DNA of 64,000 nt, taken from NCBI GenBank assembly GCA_964019425.1, contig OZ025781.1:1432501-1496500 (forward strand), in the 5' to 3' direction. Each line of letters starts with the position of its first letter. Positions within the stretch are counted from its first letter, which is position 1. This DNA comes from Flectonema sp. DT1601. Lineage: Eukaryota > Euglenozoa > Diplonemea > Diplonemida > Diplonemidae. The notes below the pieces were generated by a model that made no database searches, had not been told where the DNA came from, and worked only from the letters and a program-made list of their open reading frames with translations. The position numbers were made by a program, and so were the translations under genes. Below, one piece after another: positions 22,944 to 34,287 of the stretch.

Positions 22944-25500
22944 AAAAAAAAAAAAAAAAAAAGTTTATTTTTTGTTTAACTCATTCCCTCTTTTGTAAGA
23001 ACGGAAACTCTCTTGTATGACGCAGAAGTGAAATAGAAATTTAGCCCAAAGACACACATGGAAAGGATTATTTTTTCCTTTTTTTATAACATTGTGGCCC
23101 AGATGCAGTTTAGATTAAAATGAGAGGGGTAGCTTTTTCAGTAAATCAAATCCTTTTTTAATAATAAAATGGTTTTTTTGATTTTTAACCTTAACACTAC
23201 ACATGCTGCTTGTCATTATTGGATATGATAACAAACCCTTTATTGGTGGTAATATGTGTGGACCAGAACGCTGTTCTATTCTCACAATTCTTACTGGTGA
23301 GAATTGACAGTAACCCTGTTAATTTACTGCAATCATCGTCCTCCAATAAGCCTATCTTGATTGATTTGCGCACATGTAGCTATTAATCACGACGTTACGA
23401 CAGATAAGGACAGTTGGAGACGTTTTCTTGCGTCCTTGTTATCATGTTTCCTTTTTATTTATTTTTTTTTTTTAAAACGGAAGAAAAAAAAAAAAAAAAA
23501 AATGAATAAAATAAAATAGACTTGCATACTACGGAAATAAAAAGGTACTTTTTAAAGAGAGTTTTTAAAAAAAAAGAAAAAAAAAAAAAAAGAAATCAGT
23601 TTTTACAACCATTTATTCTTTTTGAAATGGTCATTTCCTGTTGTTGTTTTTTGATTGTTCGGATGATTCGTTCTTTTTAAAAGTAATCCTAACAGAAGTT
23701 AAAGGTTATTTCCTTCAATCGTCCCTACGTGTCTTTTTTGTTTTCCCCTTTGCAAGAAGAGTGGCCACTGCCCGCTTCTTTAATACAAAATAAAACGCGT
23801 GTAGGGATCTACTGCCTGTGCTTCATTTGTTTACTTTGCTATTTTATTTTCCCCCTTATTTTTGCACTCGCATAATTTACGTTAATATCTCATTACCTTT
23901 TGAATGCATTGCTAATTATTTTTTTATTTTTGCATTCGTATTTTCCTTTTGTTTGGAAAGACCTTTGATTTCTTTTTTACGTCCGTCTGTGACACCGTCT
24001 GCCTCGTGCATACAGTGGGTCCTGGTAGTCATTTATTTATGTAGCCGGTAGAGCTTTGCGGAATGTGTGGCGTTTACGGACCTATACTTTCTGTGAGCTT
24101 TTCTTGGAGTTTGACTTCCCTGATTTTCAATAACATAACTACGCTGAAACTTCTGCGTTCTGTAAATTTTTGGGCGCTTGTGTGGTATCAACTAGTTTGA
24201 TACTTTCATGTGCAGACAAACAAAAAAAAAAAAAAAAAATCCATACCATTTCGTGCTAGCTTTAATTATGTCAGCCTTTTTTTTGTGAAAATGAAAAATG
24301 AGAGATGTTGCAGTCGCACTTTCCTGATATAGAAACAAACTGTGCTCTCTCGTTTTCTTTTATCGTAGCAACTGCTAAATTTATTTGCACGTTTTTTTCT
24401 TTTTCGTGTAGGAACTGAATTTAACGTGAGGCCCCGTGTCCTTGGCCACAAGCAGCGGTTCCTTTTTCTTCATAGCTATCGGAGGTGCCATACGACCACG
24501 GATACATGGCACAAGTATTTCTGCTTTTTCTTTTTTTTGGAAGCGCTTCGATTCTGGGGTAGCTCTGCTACTTTGGACTGTAAGAAGTGTTTTTGGAAAA
24601 GGAAGTCTAAAAAAGTTGTACTGCAGTTATTGTGCGTCACAACATGTTTTGTGAGGGAGGAAAAAAAAAAAAAAGCGATAATGATTTAAGTTTAGGATAT
24701 TTTACTGACAGTGAGAGTCTTTCCGCAACCCAGCTGCCGTGTGCACTGGGGCAATCTTGTTGTTAGCTTGTATTCCTGATGCTTAAGTTAGTCTCGTTAT
24801 TTCTTGTTACCCGGTATTTAGGCCTCTGCTTGTTTCGTATTTTTTTTTTTTTTTTTTAAAACTGACTTTTTCTCTTTGTTTTTTTAGAGAGAAAAAAACA
24901 AAAAAAAACACAAAAGCAACAAAAATTGTTGCGGATATGGGAAAGAAGGAAAAAAAAAAAAAAAAAAAAAAGCACCGTTGAGATTCTTTTCAATGATGCT
25001 TTTGAAAAAATATTTTTTTTTTCCCTCATTCTATCATATGTATTTTTTATTCATTATTTAGCAAAAAAAAAAAAAAGAAAAAAACCTGGCATTATTTTTT
25101 TTTTTATTACCCCTTATTGCAGCCATCAATCTGGCGCTTAAGTTACTAAGTATTTTTTTCATATTTATTCTTATATTTTTATTCTTGTCCATTTCTCTTC
25201 TGGAGACTTACAGATTATCAGAAGCATTATCATTCATAAAATAAAATAAAATAAAAACTAACAATTCCAGAATAAGATTGTCTTTCTTGTGGTTTCTGAA
25301 CAGTACAGGAGTCCTACTCTGAAGTGCGACACGGAAATCATAATGACAGGCAACGCTTTCTGTAACCCAAAAAAAAAAAAAAAAAAAAATGGCTATATTG
25401 CCACTGTCACAATGCTTTTCCTGAGCTTGCTCAAATGGGAAGTTTTTTTTTTCTCTCTTTTTGTATCCATGCGATGTCCAACCTAAAAATGAGTAGGTTC
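22944..25500. other. Gene-less DNA around copy C of the dispersed element
   Basis: Near 23277-23303 ATTCTCAC and GTGAGAAT make a perfect hairpin that may be a strongly diverged core of the dispersed element. A G+C-richer patch at 24420-24660 has open frames without recognisable domains. Confidence 0.5.
24001..24138 (+). repeat. Dispersed hairpin element, copy C (diverged)
   Basis: It shares the 5' block with the copy at 28.1 kb (GTGCAT, GGGTC, TGGTAGTCA) and the 3' block CTGTGAGCTTTTC, GAGTTTGACTTCCCTGA. The central hairpin is poorly kept, so this copy looks older. Confidence 0.5.
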
Positions 25501-25506
25501 TTGTTT

Positions 25507-25834
25507 TCACAACAATTCGCGTTTTCTTATTTTATTTTTTAGTGTGCTTAAAATGACCCCACTCAATGGGGTCTTTTTTCTTCGTTTTTTTTTGTCTCCT
25601 ATTCTCCATTGCGATTTTTTATTTTTTTTAAAGTACGTACTGTTTACATGCTTTGTGTACTTTCTCAAAGTGTCGCTGTACAGCTTCAGATGACTCATAG
25701 CGACCCCGTTTATTGGGTGATATAGTATCTTCGTCGTTCATCTTGGAGTACCCGACTACTACCTGAGTAGTACTAAACTTACTATCTGGTATATGAACAT
25801 TTTTCATACAAAAAATTAGTTCGCACAGATGCAT
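25507..25834 (-). mobile_element. Possible second integrase-derived fragment, broken
   Basis: The minus strand here has protein-like composition. One part resembles the stretch after an integrase core (a basic helical segment with YESSEAVQRHFEKVHKA), and a further part downstream carries a WRIGD box like the start of the C-terminal domain. The orientation is the same as for the fragment at 48.7 kb. The match is weaker and the piece is clearly degraded. It could also be an unrelated decayed gene. Confidence 0.25.
25555..25579 (+). terminator. Hairpin followed by a T6 run
   Basis: GACCCC (25555-25560) and GGGGTC (25568-25573) form a G+C-only-flanked stem around ACTCAAT, followed at once by TTTTTT. 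The shape would serve as a Pol III or bacterial-type terminator, but T runs are so common here that the pairing may be chance. It overlaps the weak integrase-like fragment on the other strand. Confidence 0.3.
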
Positions 25835-27723
25835 TCTGTTTTGCGTTTTTTTTTTAAAACATTTAAAAACTAAGATCTTACAAAAAAAAAAAAAAAAATA
25901 ATAATAATTATAGAATTGGAAAAATCCAAAAATTGCTTTTTTTTTTTTTTAGTGCATGAAATTATTTCAAGCTGAAAATTTAAAAAAAAAAAAAGAAAAC
26001 AAAACATAAAAAAAAAAAAAAGGGAGTTCCCAAAATATTAATATCACGTTTACAGAACTAAACTCTGCATGATGCTGGAAACTAGTATTGTGTTGGATAA
26101 ATTAATATGTAAGTAACAAGAAAGGACGGCATACGCCAACTTTATTTGTACCTTACTCAGAAAGAGTATATCTTTGACGAAGATATTTAGACAGACTTAT
26201 GGACTTATTGATTGTTGAAATCTTGTTCCCTTTTTTTTCTCCTTCTCTTTGTTCTTTTTTTTCCCCTTCTATTCTTTTTTTTTATTATTATTATGTTTGT
26301 TTTCAATTCTAGTACATTATTGTAGTTAAGTAAAAAAGTCTAAGCAGAGATTTTGATTCCATGTGCAGTGTTTACGGTGGCGACAGCTGTCGTTCGTCTT
26401 CCCCCGCACAGCAATAGCCTCCTACTACTGCTATCATTATTCTATATGACTCAATGGATGAGGGTCATCTGACTTTCTAACTGCTTGGAACACAAATGAA
26501 TATTTTTTTTCAGAATTTTTGGAGAAGATAGAGATTAAAGAATTACATACAACTGGGAAAAGTTTTCAGTTAGTTTGGTGGGGGGTTTTTTCCCCCCTCC
26601 TTTCCTTGTTTTTCTTTTTTTCTTCTCTTTTTCTCTTTCTTTTTTTTCTCAGTCTCTCTCACTTATTCTATTTTGCAGATATTCTCCCATCCCTATTGGG
26701 ACAATTTGAGTTTTCTTTTAAAAAAAATTGTTTTATTCTGAATTGAGGGGAAAGTCGATCTCTTCCCACCAGCGAGGGTCACTGCTATGGTGAACTTTCC
26801 TGGAATTCGTCTACTCCTAACTTGAAGGGATGAACAATTGTTTAAAAGATTCTTTTTGTTTTTATATCTGCCTTTCGTTCTCAATGAAATAATGTTCTTG
26901 CAAAAGTACTGCAGTTGGCAATAGGTAAGGCTTGTTTAGGGAAGCAAAGTTTTCTTTTTGATCGTCGGCAGTACTGTTTTTTCGTTCAGTTCTTTAAGTA
27001 ACTGCACCGTGTGGAGATATTATGCGAGATTGTTTCTCGTATTAGCTGGAAGGTGCTTTCCCCATATAACCCTTATCCAAGGAACCCTCGTTTATTGCGT
27101 TCCACGTACTTGTTCTGTCGACATGCGAGACACATGCCGCAGACAATGGCACTCAACGCTTAATATTCAAGAATGCGATAAGAAAAAAACAGAATAATGC
27201 TCCTTCCCGATTGCATGTGCTAATGCTTTTTTGTATGTTGTGTGACACTGGGAGGTAAGTATTAATATATCATTAGTAAATAACTAATTAAAAAGAAGAA
27301 ATTCTTATGCATCCTCCCGACTTATCTGTGTGGGGGCGTTGGGCTGCGTTTGTTTCTTGTGTGATATATATTTGCGGGATTAGTAAAGCGAGCAACGTAT
27401 TAAGTTGTGTTCTCTCATAACACGGACCATCTCTGAACGTTGGTACTGCCAATGATTTGGTTTTTTGATTTCGTTGTCCCCAACATCTGGCCCCTGCGAA
27501 TGCGCGTAAGTCAACACTTTGCAGCTTTTCTGTTGCATTGGTTTTGGCGGCGCTTACTCACATTTGATTCCCATATCCTCCTTTTCATGCAAAATCTTTT
27601 GTTATTTACTCATACACACCATACACGCTGTCTGTTCTTTTGCGTAAATTTAATTAATAATTTTTATGTATTCGCCTCGATTCGCAATCAGATTAATGTT
27701 TTTGTTTATCGAGGTATTATTCA

Positions 27724-27753
27724 GGAGGTGAAAAAAAAAAAAAAAACACCTCC
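27724..27753 (+). repeat. Stem-loop whose loop is exactly A16
   Basis: GGAGGTG (27724-27730) and CACCTCC (27747-27753) are perfect complements, and the loop between them is sixteen A residues with nothing else. Confidence 0.6.
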
Positions 27754-27790
27754 GTTAAAAGTAAAGATTACTTTATCTGTTACTGGGGAT

Positions 27791-27813
27791 TACTAACCTC
27801 AGGTGAGGTAGTA
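27791..27813 (+). repeat. Stem-loop with one bulge
   Basis: TACTAACCTC and GAGGTAGTA pair around AGGT with one bulged A. It lies about 40 bases after the A16-loop hairpin. Confidence 0.45.
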
Positions 27814-28080
27814 GCCATCACTTTATTGAGGTAATCAATCTTACTAGGCAGATGCGCAGGACTACGTGATGGGGTAGTCTTTCAAACTGTCCGATTTCCT
27901 CGAAAAGTTGAAACATCGTTTATCTTTCCCTTGGTGTTTATTAGTATCGTATAGAATCGTATATCATATCATCATTCTTTTCTTTCTTGCTTTCTTTTCT
28001 GCTTCTTTTCTAAAGTGGCGTGTTCTCCCTCCCTTGGCGAAAAATTTGGTGAAAAAAAAAAAAAAAAAAACCGTCTCTTG

Positions 28081-28249
28081 CACTGCCTGCTTGGTGCATC
28101 ATGCGACGGGTCTGGGTAGTCACTTCTGGTTAATTCACATCTCTTCTCGCCTGTGAAAGTCTCATGGTTGTGGTATCGAAATACTGGTACCCCGTGAGCT
28201 TCTCCAGAGGTTTGACTTTTCCAACTTTAATGAAAATAAATAAATAAAT
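28081..28249 (+). repeat. Dispersed hairpin element, copy B (SINE-like, best preserved)
   Basis: This is the most complete copy. It has a 5' block with GTGCATCATGCG and TGGGTAGTCA, an outer stem CTCATGG (28161-28167)/CCGTGAG (28192-28198), an inner stem GGTATC/GGTACC with loop GAAATACT, a 3' block GAGGTTTGACTTTTCC and an AAATAAATAAATAAATG tail. The GGTATCGAAAT core loosely recalls a Pol III B box and TGGGTAGTCA an A box, which would make it tRNA-derived, but the match is imperfect. A run of A lies just before its 5' end. Confidence 0.65.
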
Positions 28250-28707
28250 GATAATTCAACTTTCTTCTTTCCATTTTTATTTTCCAAACAAATGATTCAA
28301 TCACATGTTTTGGGAATAATCAAAATAAAATAAAATAAAAATAAAATTGAGTTTGTAAGAATACTGTGTATCAATATACGAGTCTTTGTCATTACTTCAA
28401 AAAGAGAACTGACTGTACATGTTGAGTGTCGCAACTGCAAATAACTTCGAGTGCCAAAGTCTAATGTTATTATTTATGTGATAAGAAGTGCAATGTTTCT
28501 ACCACAGCTCTACTTGGGGGAGTAGCAGTAATACCGAAGGCTTCTGGAGCGTTATACAGCAGAATAGGGAAAATCTCTTTTTGTTCTTTTCCAACTTAAA
28601 GCAGAATCCCCTATGAAAAATACTCTTGCGAAAAGAATCATGTACAAATGCTTTTTTTTTTTCTTCCTTTTTCTTTCTTTTCTTTTTTTTTTTGTGTGCG
28701 TTCTGCT

Positions 28708-28739
<32 letters not shown>

Positions 28740-29410
28740 TTGTGGTTTTTAAAACACTCCAAACCCATTTGACTATTACGTTATTGTACGATACCAATTG
28801 GTTTAAAATACTAATATCTGAGCAACACATAAAATAGAATACAAAGGCCTTATAGCTTGTAAAACTAATGGAGTAGTGAAGAAATGAATGAACCCGAGAA
28901 CCGCCTGTCATATGCATATGCTGGCACCTCACGTGAGACTTGCCACTGAAGGTAGTCTCTCCAATTTGAGTATTATTATGTTGCATTGGATGCTCAGAAG
29001 TCTCTGAGAGTTGATGTAGAGTGTTTCGTTAACAAAAAAAAAAAAAGAAAAAAAAAAAAAAAAAGGTTAAATTTCATCTGCAGCGCGGTTTTCAACACGC
29101 ACACGCATGCGGTACTTGCCACGTATCTATTTTTATGTTACTGGTAAATCTGCTTGCAAGGTTTTTATGTACTTTTTTCTTCTTTTTTTTCTTTCTTTTT
29201 TTGGGCCGATACGTGCGAGGGTTTGCCTTGTATTTTTATTATGTTTTGGTTCAATACTTGAAATCGGATTTCGTTTCCTTTCCCGCACTTGCATCTCTTC
29301 CCCAAGGATACCTCACACTTGTTTTGTGTGTAGCAGTTGCTAGCAATTAGAATTCAATTGAGAATAACGCATCTTATCCGAGACTTATCAGGAAGTCTGC
29401 GTAAGGTAAA

Positions 29411-29465
29411 ATCTACGTCCCTTCTCAGTTGGGGTAGAAAATTAACTTCCCTGACTTCTGGAAAC
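29411..29465 (+). repeat. Possible remnant of the dispersed hairpin element
   Basis: TCTACGTCCCTTCTC and TTAACTTCCCTGACTTCTG resemble parts of copies D and E. The hairpin core is not recognisable. The match is weak. Confidence 0.25.
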
Positions 29466-30905
29466 CATGTAGTTAGGTAAGTTTTTATGGGGTGAGTCAA
29501 AGAGGTAAATGGAAATTGATAATTCTTTTTCCCCAAATTTACAAAAAAAAAAAAAAAAAAAAAAGGAAAAGAAACAACTCATGAATGAGACAGCAGAAAG
29601 CTTACCGGCGGGAGTATTGTGTGGCGAACTATCTTACCTTTGTGAGGACCCTGTTCCTGCAAATACTCTACTGTCTCCAAGATAAAGAAAATGGGAAATT
29701 TGAGGGACCTGTTTCCTTCAGGAACGGAATATATTTGTTTGTTCTTGATTTCCCCCCCTTCATTCACTTCAAAGAAAAGAAAAAAGACTCCACAAAGTGA
29801 ATGAGAATTGTAGTACAATCAGTGCGGGCTTGTGTGGTACGTTAGCGTACGAATAAGAGCTAATTTGCTTGGACTTGAACTTGGAGTTGTTTGAGTTCAT
29901 TTCAGCAATTCTTGCTCTTGACATCATTTTGTCATTCGCTGAGGTACTTGTTGTTCAATATTTTTCACAAGCAAATGATAACGACATTCATGCTTAGGCA
30001 TAATAATCGGCCCATTTTCTTTTTTTTTGGAGTTTTTTTTTTCCCCCCCTACTTTGGGTTTTTATTCCTTCCCCTTACAACGGGGACGCAATACCCATTT
30101 CGTATATTAATATTTTCCTTATGTTTGATAGCGTTGTTTTTACATCACGCGAGGGAAGTAACCAATAAACCATTATTACCCAACGTCGACTAGGTCCCCG
30201 CGTGATAGTTTCGATTTCCCAATCCTTCCCACCACACCCGTGTGTTGCCCAGAATATATATTTCTGGTAATTCGTAGTGTGTAAAATCCCTTTTCGCGTT
30301 TTGATATTTTTGCACTCAACCATCCTTCGGTCCCCAATGTTCAATAATCTCTTTTAGTGTGGGGACTTGGAGGTGAGTTGTGTGAGGATCAACAAACCAT
30401 ACATGCATAGAGTCGTCTTTGCTATTTTTCCCCCTTTTTCCCTTTTTAAGTATGCTCAACAGTTAACCCCCCTTTTCTTTTTTCTTTTTGTTTCCTTCTT
30501 TTTCTTTGCGTAACTCGTCACTGAATCGATTGTTGATTAACATGTGTCGTTATTTTTTTCTCTTTCTAATTTTTCTGATCCTGCCCAACGTGACATAGAT
30601 ATTTCTTGTAAAACCTTTGGGCCCAAAGAGTGTTAGGCAAGAGTAATTTCAGTGCTACGCAACTATGTACAACTCCTTTTCTTCGATGTTCAATAAATAC
30701 TTTCCGTTTTCGTTGTGTGTTTGAAGTCGTACAAGTTTTTAACGTACGAGTTTTAACGTGTGGGTGTAATAATAATAAAATTGTTAAGCCAATTGTTAGG
30801 CGATTCCAACACACGAGTGCTGCAGGCCACCTGTTATAATCGTATTGTGGACTGTTATTGTTTTTGGCAGACGTTGCTTTCTTTAGCTGACGTTAAATGC
30901 TAGTA

Positions 30906-30927
30906 GTCACTGGCTTGAAGCAGTGAC
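30906..30927 (+). repeat. 7-bp stem-loop
   Basis: GTCACTG and CAGTGAC are perfect complements around GCTTGAAG. Confidence 0.45.
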
Positions 30928-31847
30928 AAAGTGATGAAACATGTTGTTATTGAGGTTTCTTTTTTGTCGAAAAACGTTTTTTTTTTTTTGTTTGTTCTGC
31001 TTCAAAAATACGAGTAGCTATTAAATATAAAGCTGTACCTTTTTTAAGAGGAGGTTAACGAATTAAAAAGTGAAATTTTTTTTTTTGTTTTTTTTTCAAA
31101 TCAATAAACATGTATGTGAGACGATACGGTTTTTAATTCGTATTAATTCTTTCTTGTACCTGTTTTTCATGCAAATATTATGCAAAGGATATGATTTGGA
31201 CATCTACCAGTATTTGTTTGTCGGAAAGCAGATCTGTAAATGAAAGAGCTAGTGTTTTTTTAATTAAATCTGGCAAACTATTGCTGCATAGTGACGAAGT
31301 ACCAGCAATGATGAGTTTCTTTTTCAATCCCCCCTTTTTCTTTTTTTGTTTGTAGTTTTTTTTTTTTTAAAAACCAGCTGTAAGATCCCTGCACAGAGAT
31401 ACTTGCACGGGACGATTATGGAAATTTTGGATTTTCCTGATCTTAGCTACACGAAACAGCATTCGTTGGTTATATACCGACAGCCACTGCAAACGTTTTC
31501 TTTTTTCTTCACGAACTTATGAAGTAGCTTTCTTGTTTTTTGTTTGTTCAAGGCTACGTATTAATTTAGTATGGTCTCCCTAGTACCTATTTTAGAAAAT
31601 ACCTTTTTTACTTTTTACTAGTTAGGCAAGACAAGAGTCTTGTTAAAGTATTTCTGTGAAATGATTCACCCCTATTCGTCTATCTTTTTTTTCTATCCGA
31701 AAGAAAAAAGAAGAAAAAAAAAAATAAAAAAACGGAATAAATTTTCACGCTGCTTTCACACTAGAGGGGAAAAAAAAAAAAAAAATTTATTCTTTCACAA
31801 CAAGATTATTCTGTCTTTAAAAAAAAAAAACAAAAAAAGGTGTTTTG

Positions 31848-32134
31848 ATGAGACCGGAGTCTCATAAATTATTTTCTTACACCCACTATTCTGCTAAAAA
31901 AATAAAAGTTTTAGCTGCTTGCTTCTCGGAAGAGACATGTTGTCTCAATCGCCGGTATTTTATTTTTTTATTTTTATTATATTTCTTTTAAAAAAAAAAA
32001 ACATTATTATAAAAGAAAAACTAAATAACTAAACTAAATGAAAAAAAAAACATTGAGGGAAAAAAAAAAAAAAAAAAAAAAAACACTAATCGTCTCCTGA
32101 GTTGACGTCTCGTAAGATAAGACTTTTGTCTTAT
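31848..32134 (+). repeat. Three similar short hairpins separated by A runs
   Basis: ATGAGAC-cgga-GTCTCAT (31848-31865), GAGACA-tgt-TGTCTC (around 31934-31949) and ATAAGAC-tttt-GTCTTAT (around 32117-32134) share a (G/T)A(G)GAC/GTC stem theme. Long A runs separate them. They may be diverged copies of one unit. Confidence 0.4.
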
Positions 32135-32415
32135 TCAAATGTACTATCGCTTTGAATTTTTACTCATTTTTTTTTTTCTGTTTCTAAATCTCTACAATCT
32201 ATGAGCTATTATGTTTTTTTTTTCTCTCTCTCTCTTTTTTTTCTCTTCTTTTTTAAAAGAGGTTTTTTTTGTTGTTAAGTTGCACAATGTGCTTGCCATA
32301 AGTTAACCAACTGGTTGTTTGTTAAGTATTCTTGTATGGTTAGTTCAATGGTGCAGGAAAGGGAAAAAAAAAAAAAAAAAAAACAACAATTAAATTCCTA
32401 TTTTATATGAGATTG

Positions 32416-32439
32416 TTCATCACAATTCGTTGTGGTGAA
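32416..32439 (+). repeat. 10-bp stem-loop with UUCG tetraloop
   Basis: TTCATCACAA (32416-32425) and TTGTGGTGAA (32430-32439) pair with one wobble, closing the very stable loop TTCG. Confidence 0.55.
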
Positions 32440-34181
32440 GTGAATTGACCTGGAATTTTTTTCGTTTGTTAATTTTCGATTTTGTTGTCTCGCTCCTTTC
32501 CGACCTATGAAGCGTATTGTAAGAAATAAACAAAGCAACCCTAATTAACAATGACTATGTACATGACTTAATGTTATTCAAGGTGTCACTTACATCGGAA
32601 AAAAAAAAAAAAAAAAAAACAAAATCGAATCCTTGCGAAAACCCTCTTTTTTTTTTTTTTTATCACCTCAGCGAAACGAAAGAATAGCAGCAAGCAATTA
32701 AAGGACTGCAAACTACACACGTGGATGGTAATGTCTGTAATGTTATCTGATGTTATTTTAGATTAGATAATTATTGTTGTCGTTTTTTATAAACGGCTTT
32801 CGATAGATAATTAGGACAACCTATTGTTCCGTTCTATTTATTTTTGCAAACAGAATGTTACCAGTGTGCAGTGTGCGTGATTTTTTTTTGATTCTTCTTT
32901 CATTTTGGCTTTGCTAAGGGAAAAAAAAAAAAAAAAATAATAATAAGAAGTTTTATAACTCTTTGAGAAAGTGTTTTTGCACGAGTTGCCACTTTCTCCG
33001 AGTTAGTTTTTATAGCAAGAAAAACTAACAAATCGTTTTTTTTTGATGCCTTGCTGTGCACATTTTTGTGTAGCCGAAAAAAAAAAAAAAAAAAAACTCT
33101 GTTACCTTCTTTGGTAATGTTACCTCATTTCTGTTTTTTTTCCACCCGTTGTTTCCTTGGGCAAACATTTTTTCCATTACCCCTCCAAAAAAGAAGTCTT
33201 TCCTACGTATCAATAATGCGCCCTTGTTCACGTGGCCAGTAGGCAGTCCATTGCTACTAAGCCCAGATCACCAGTCCATAGAAGGGGAAAAAAAAAAAAA
33301 AAAAAAAAAAAAACTCTTTCTTTACCCGAAATTACATATCGACCTTACATTACTAGTTTTATGTTATTATTCTTCTTTTCTTTTCTTTTTTTTATTCTTG
33401 TTCGTTAGTACACAAACAAAATTTTTCTATTGTCCATGTCGCGACTATGAAACGACTACGGATTTGGATCCTGTTGTTACGTGTTCCCTAGTTCTCTCCT
33501 AGTACGCGTCCACACCGGATTTTATTATCATCTACACAAAACGTTTCTTTTTTTTTTTTTGGAACGCGCGCGTCATCACTACGGAAAGTATTTACTAAAT
33601 ATGGGGGAGGGAAGAAAAAAAAAAAAAAAAAGCTTTTTTAGTGATCCCCTTATTATCGGCTTCTATAAGACTTTAACAGGTCAGCTTCTATCCTTGAAAA
33701 TCAGAATACATATGGTTTATCAAGCACAGGAAGACTACTGCTTACCTATGACGAATCAAAAATATTGCGCACATTCTGCAGAGAATTGTTGTTTTGCTTT
33801 GCTTTTTCTTTCTTTTTTTTTTCCCGTGCGTGATTTTCAGCTCTATTGCTAACTCAACCTCAACAATCGGTTTTACGTATCTTTGAGTTATTCTTGTATC
33901 CCCCTCCTCTTTTTTTTATTTCTTTCTTTCTTTTGTCTATGACAAGAGAGGGAAAAAAAAAAAAAAAAAAGGAGATTGTTCTCAAAATCGGTATTGCGAG
34001 AGATTACTATTTTAAAGAAAAAAAAAAACTCTACTTTCTTGTACAACACGCATGCCTAACTGAGCAAGTATTTTTCAGTAGTTGTGTGCACCAAGTGTTG
34101 TTTGTGTTTGTCAATCTGCAATTGAAGATGGCAATAACTGTATTAGTTTCGGTTTTAACCCATATCTTGAGTACATTTTAA

Positions 34182-34253
34182 AAGAAGAAGAAGAAGAAGA
34201 AGAAGAAGAAAACAAAAAAACCCCCACAACAAGCTTAACTGGTATTTTCTATC

Positions 34254-34287
<34 letters not shown>
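34182..34287 (+). repeat. (AAG)n and (ATT)11 microsatellites close together
   Basis: A perfect AAG/GAA repeat (34182-34211) is followed about 45 bases later by eleven ATT units (34255-34287). The open frame over them encodes Glu and Leu runs and is spurious. Confidence 0.9.

Larger units (their letters stand above)
25840..28080. other. Gene-less DNA, moderately complex
   Basis: A 12-base palindrome CGACAGCTGTCG lies near 26385. A minus frame at 26693-26884 and a plus frame at 27440-27796 have mixed composition but no family I recognise. Confidence 0.5.
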
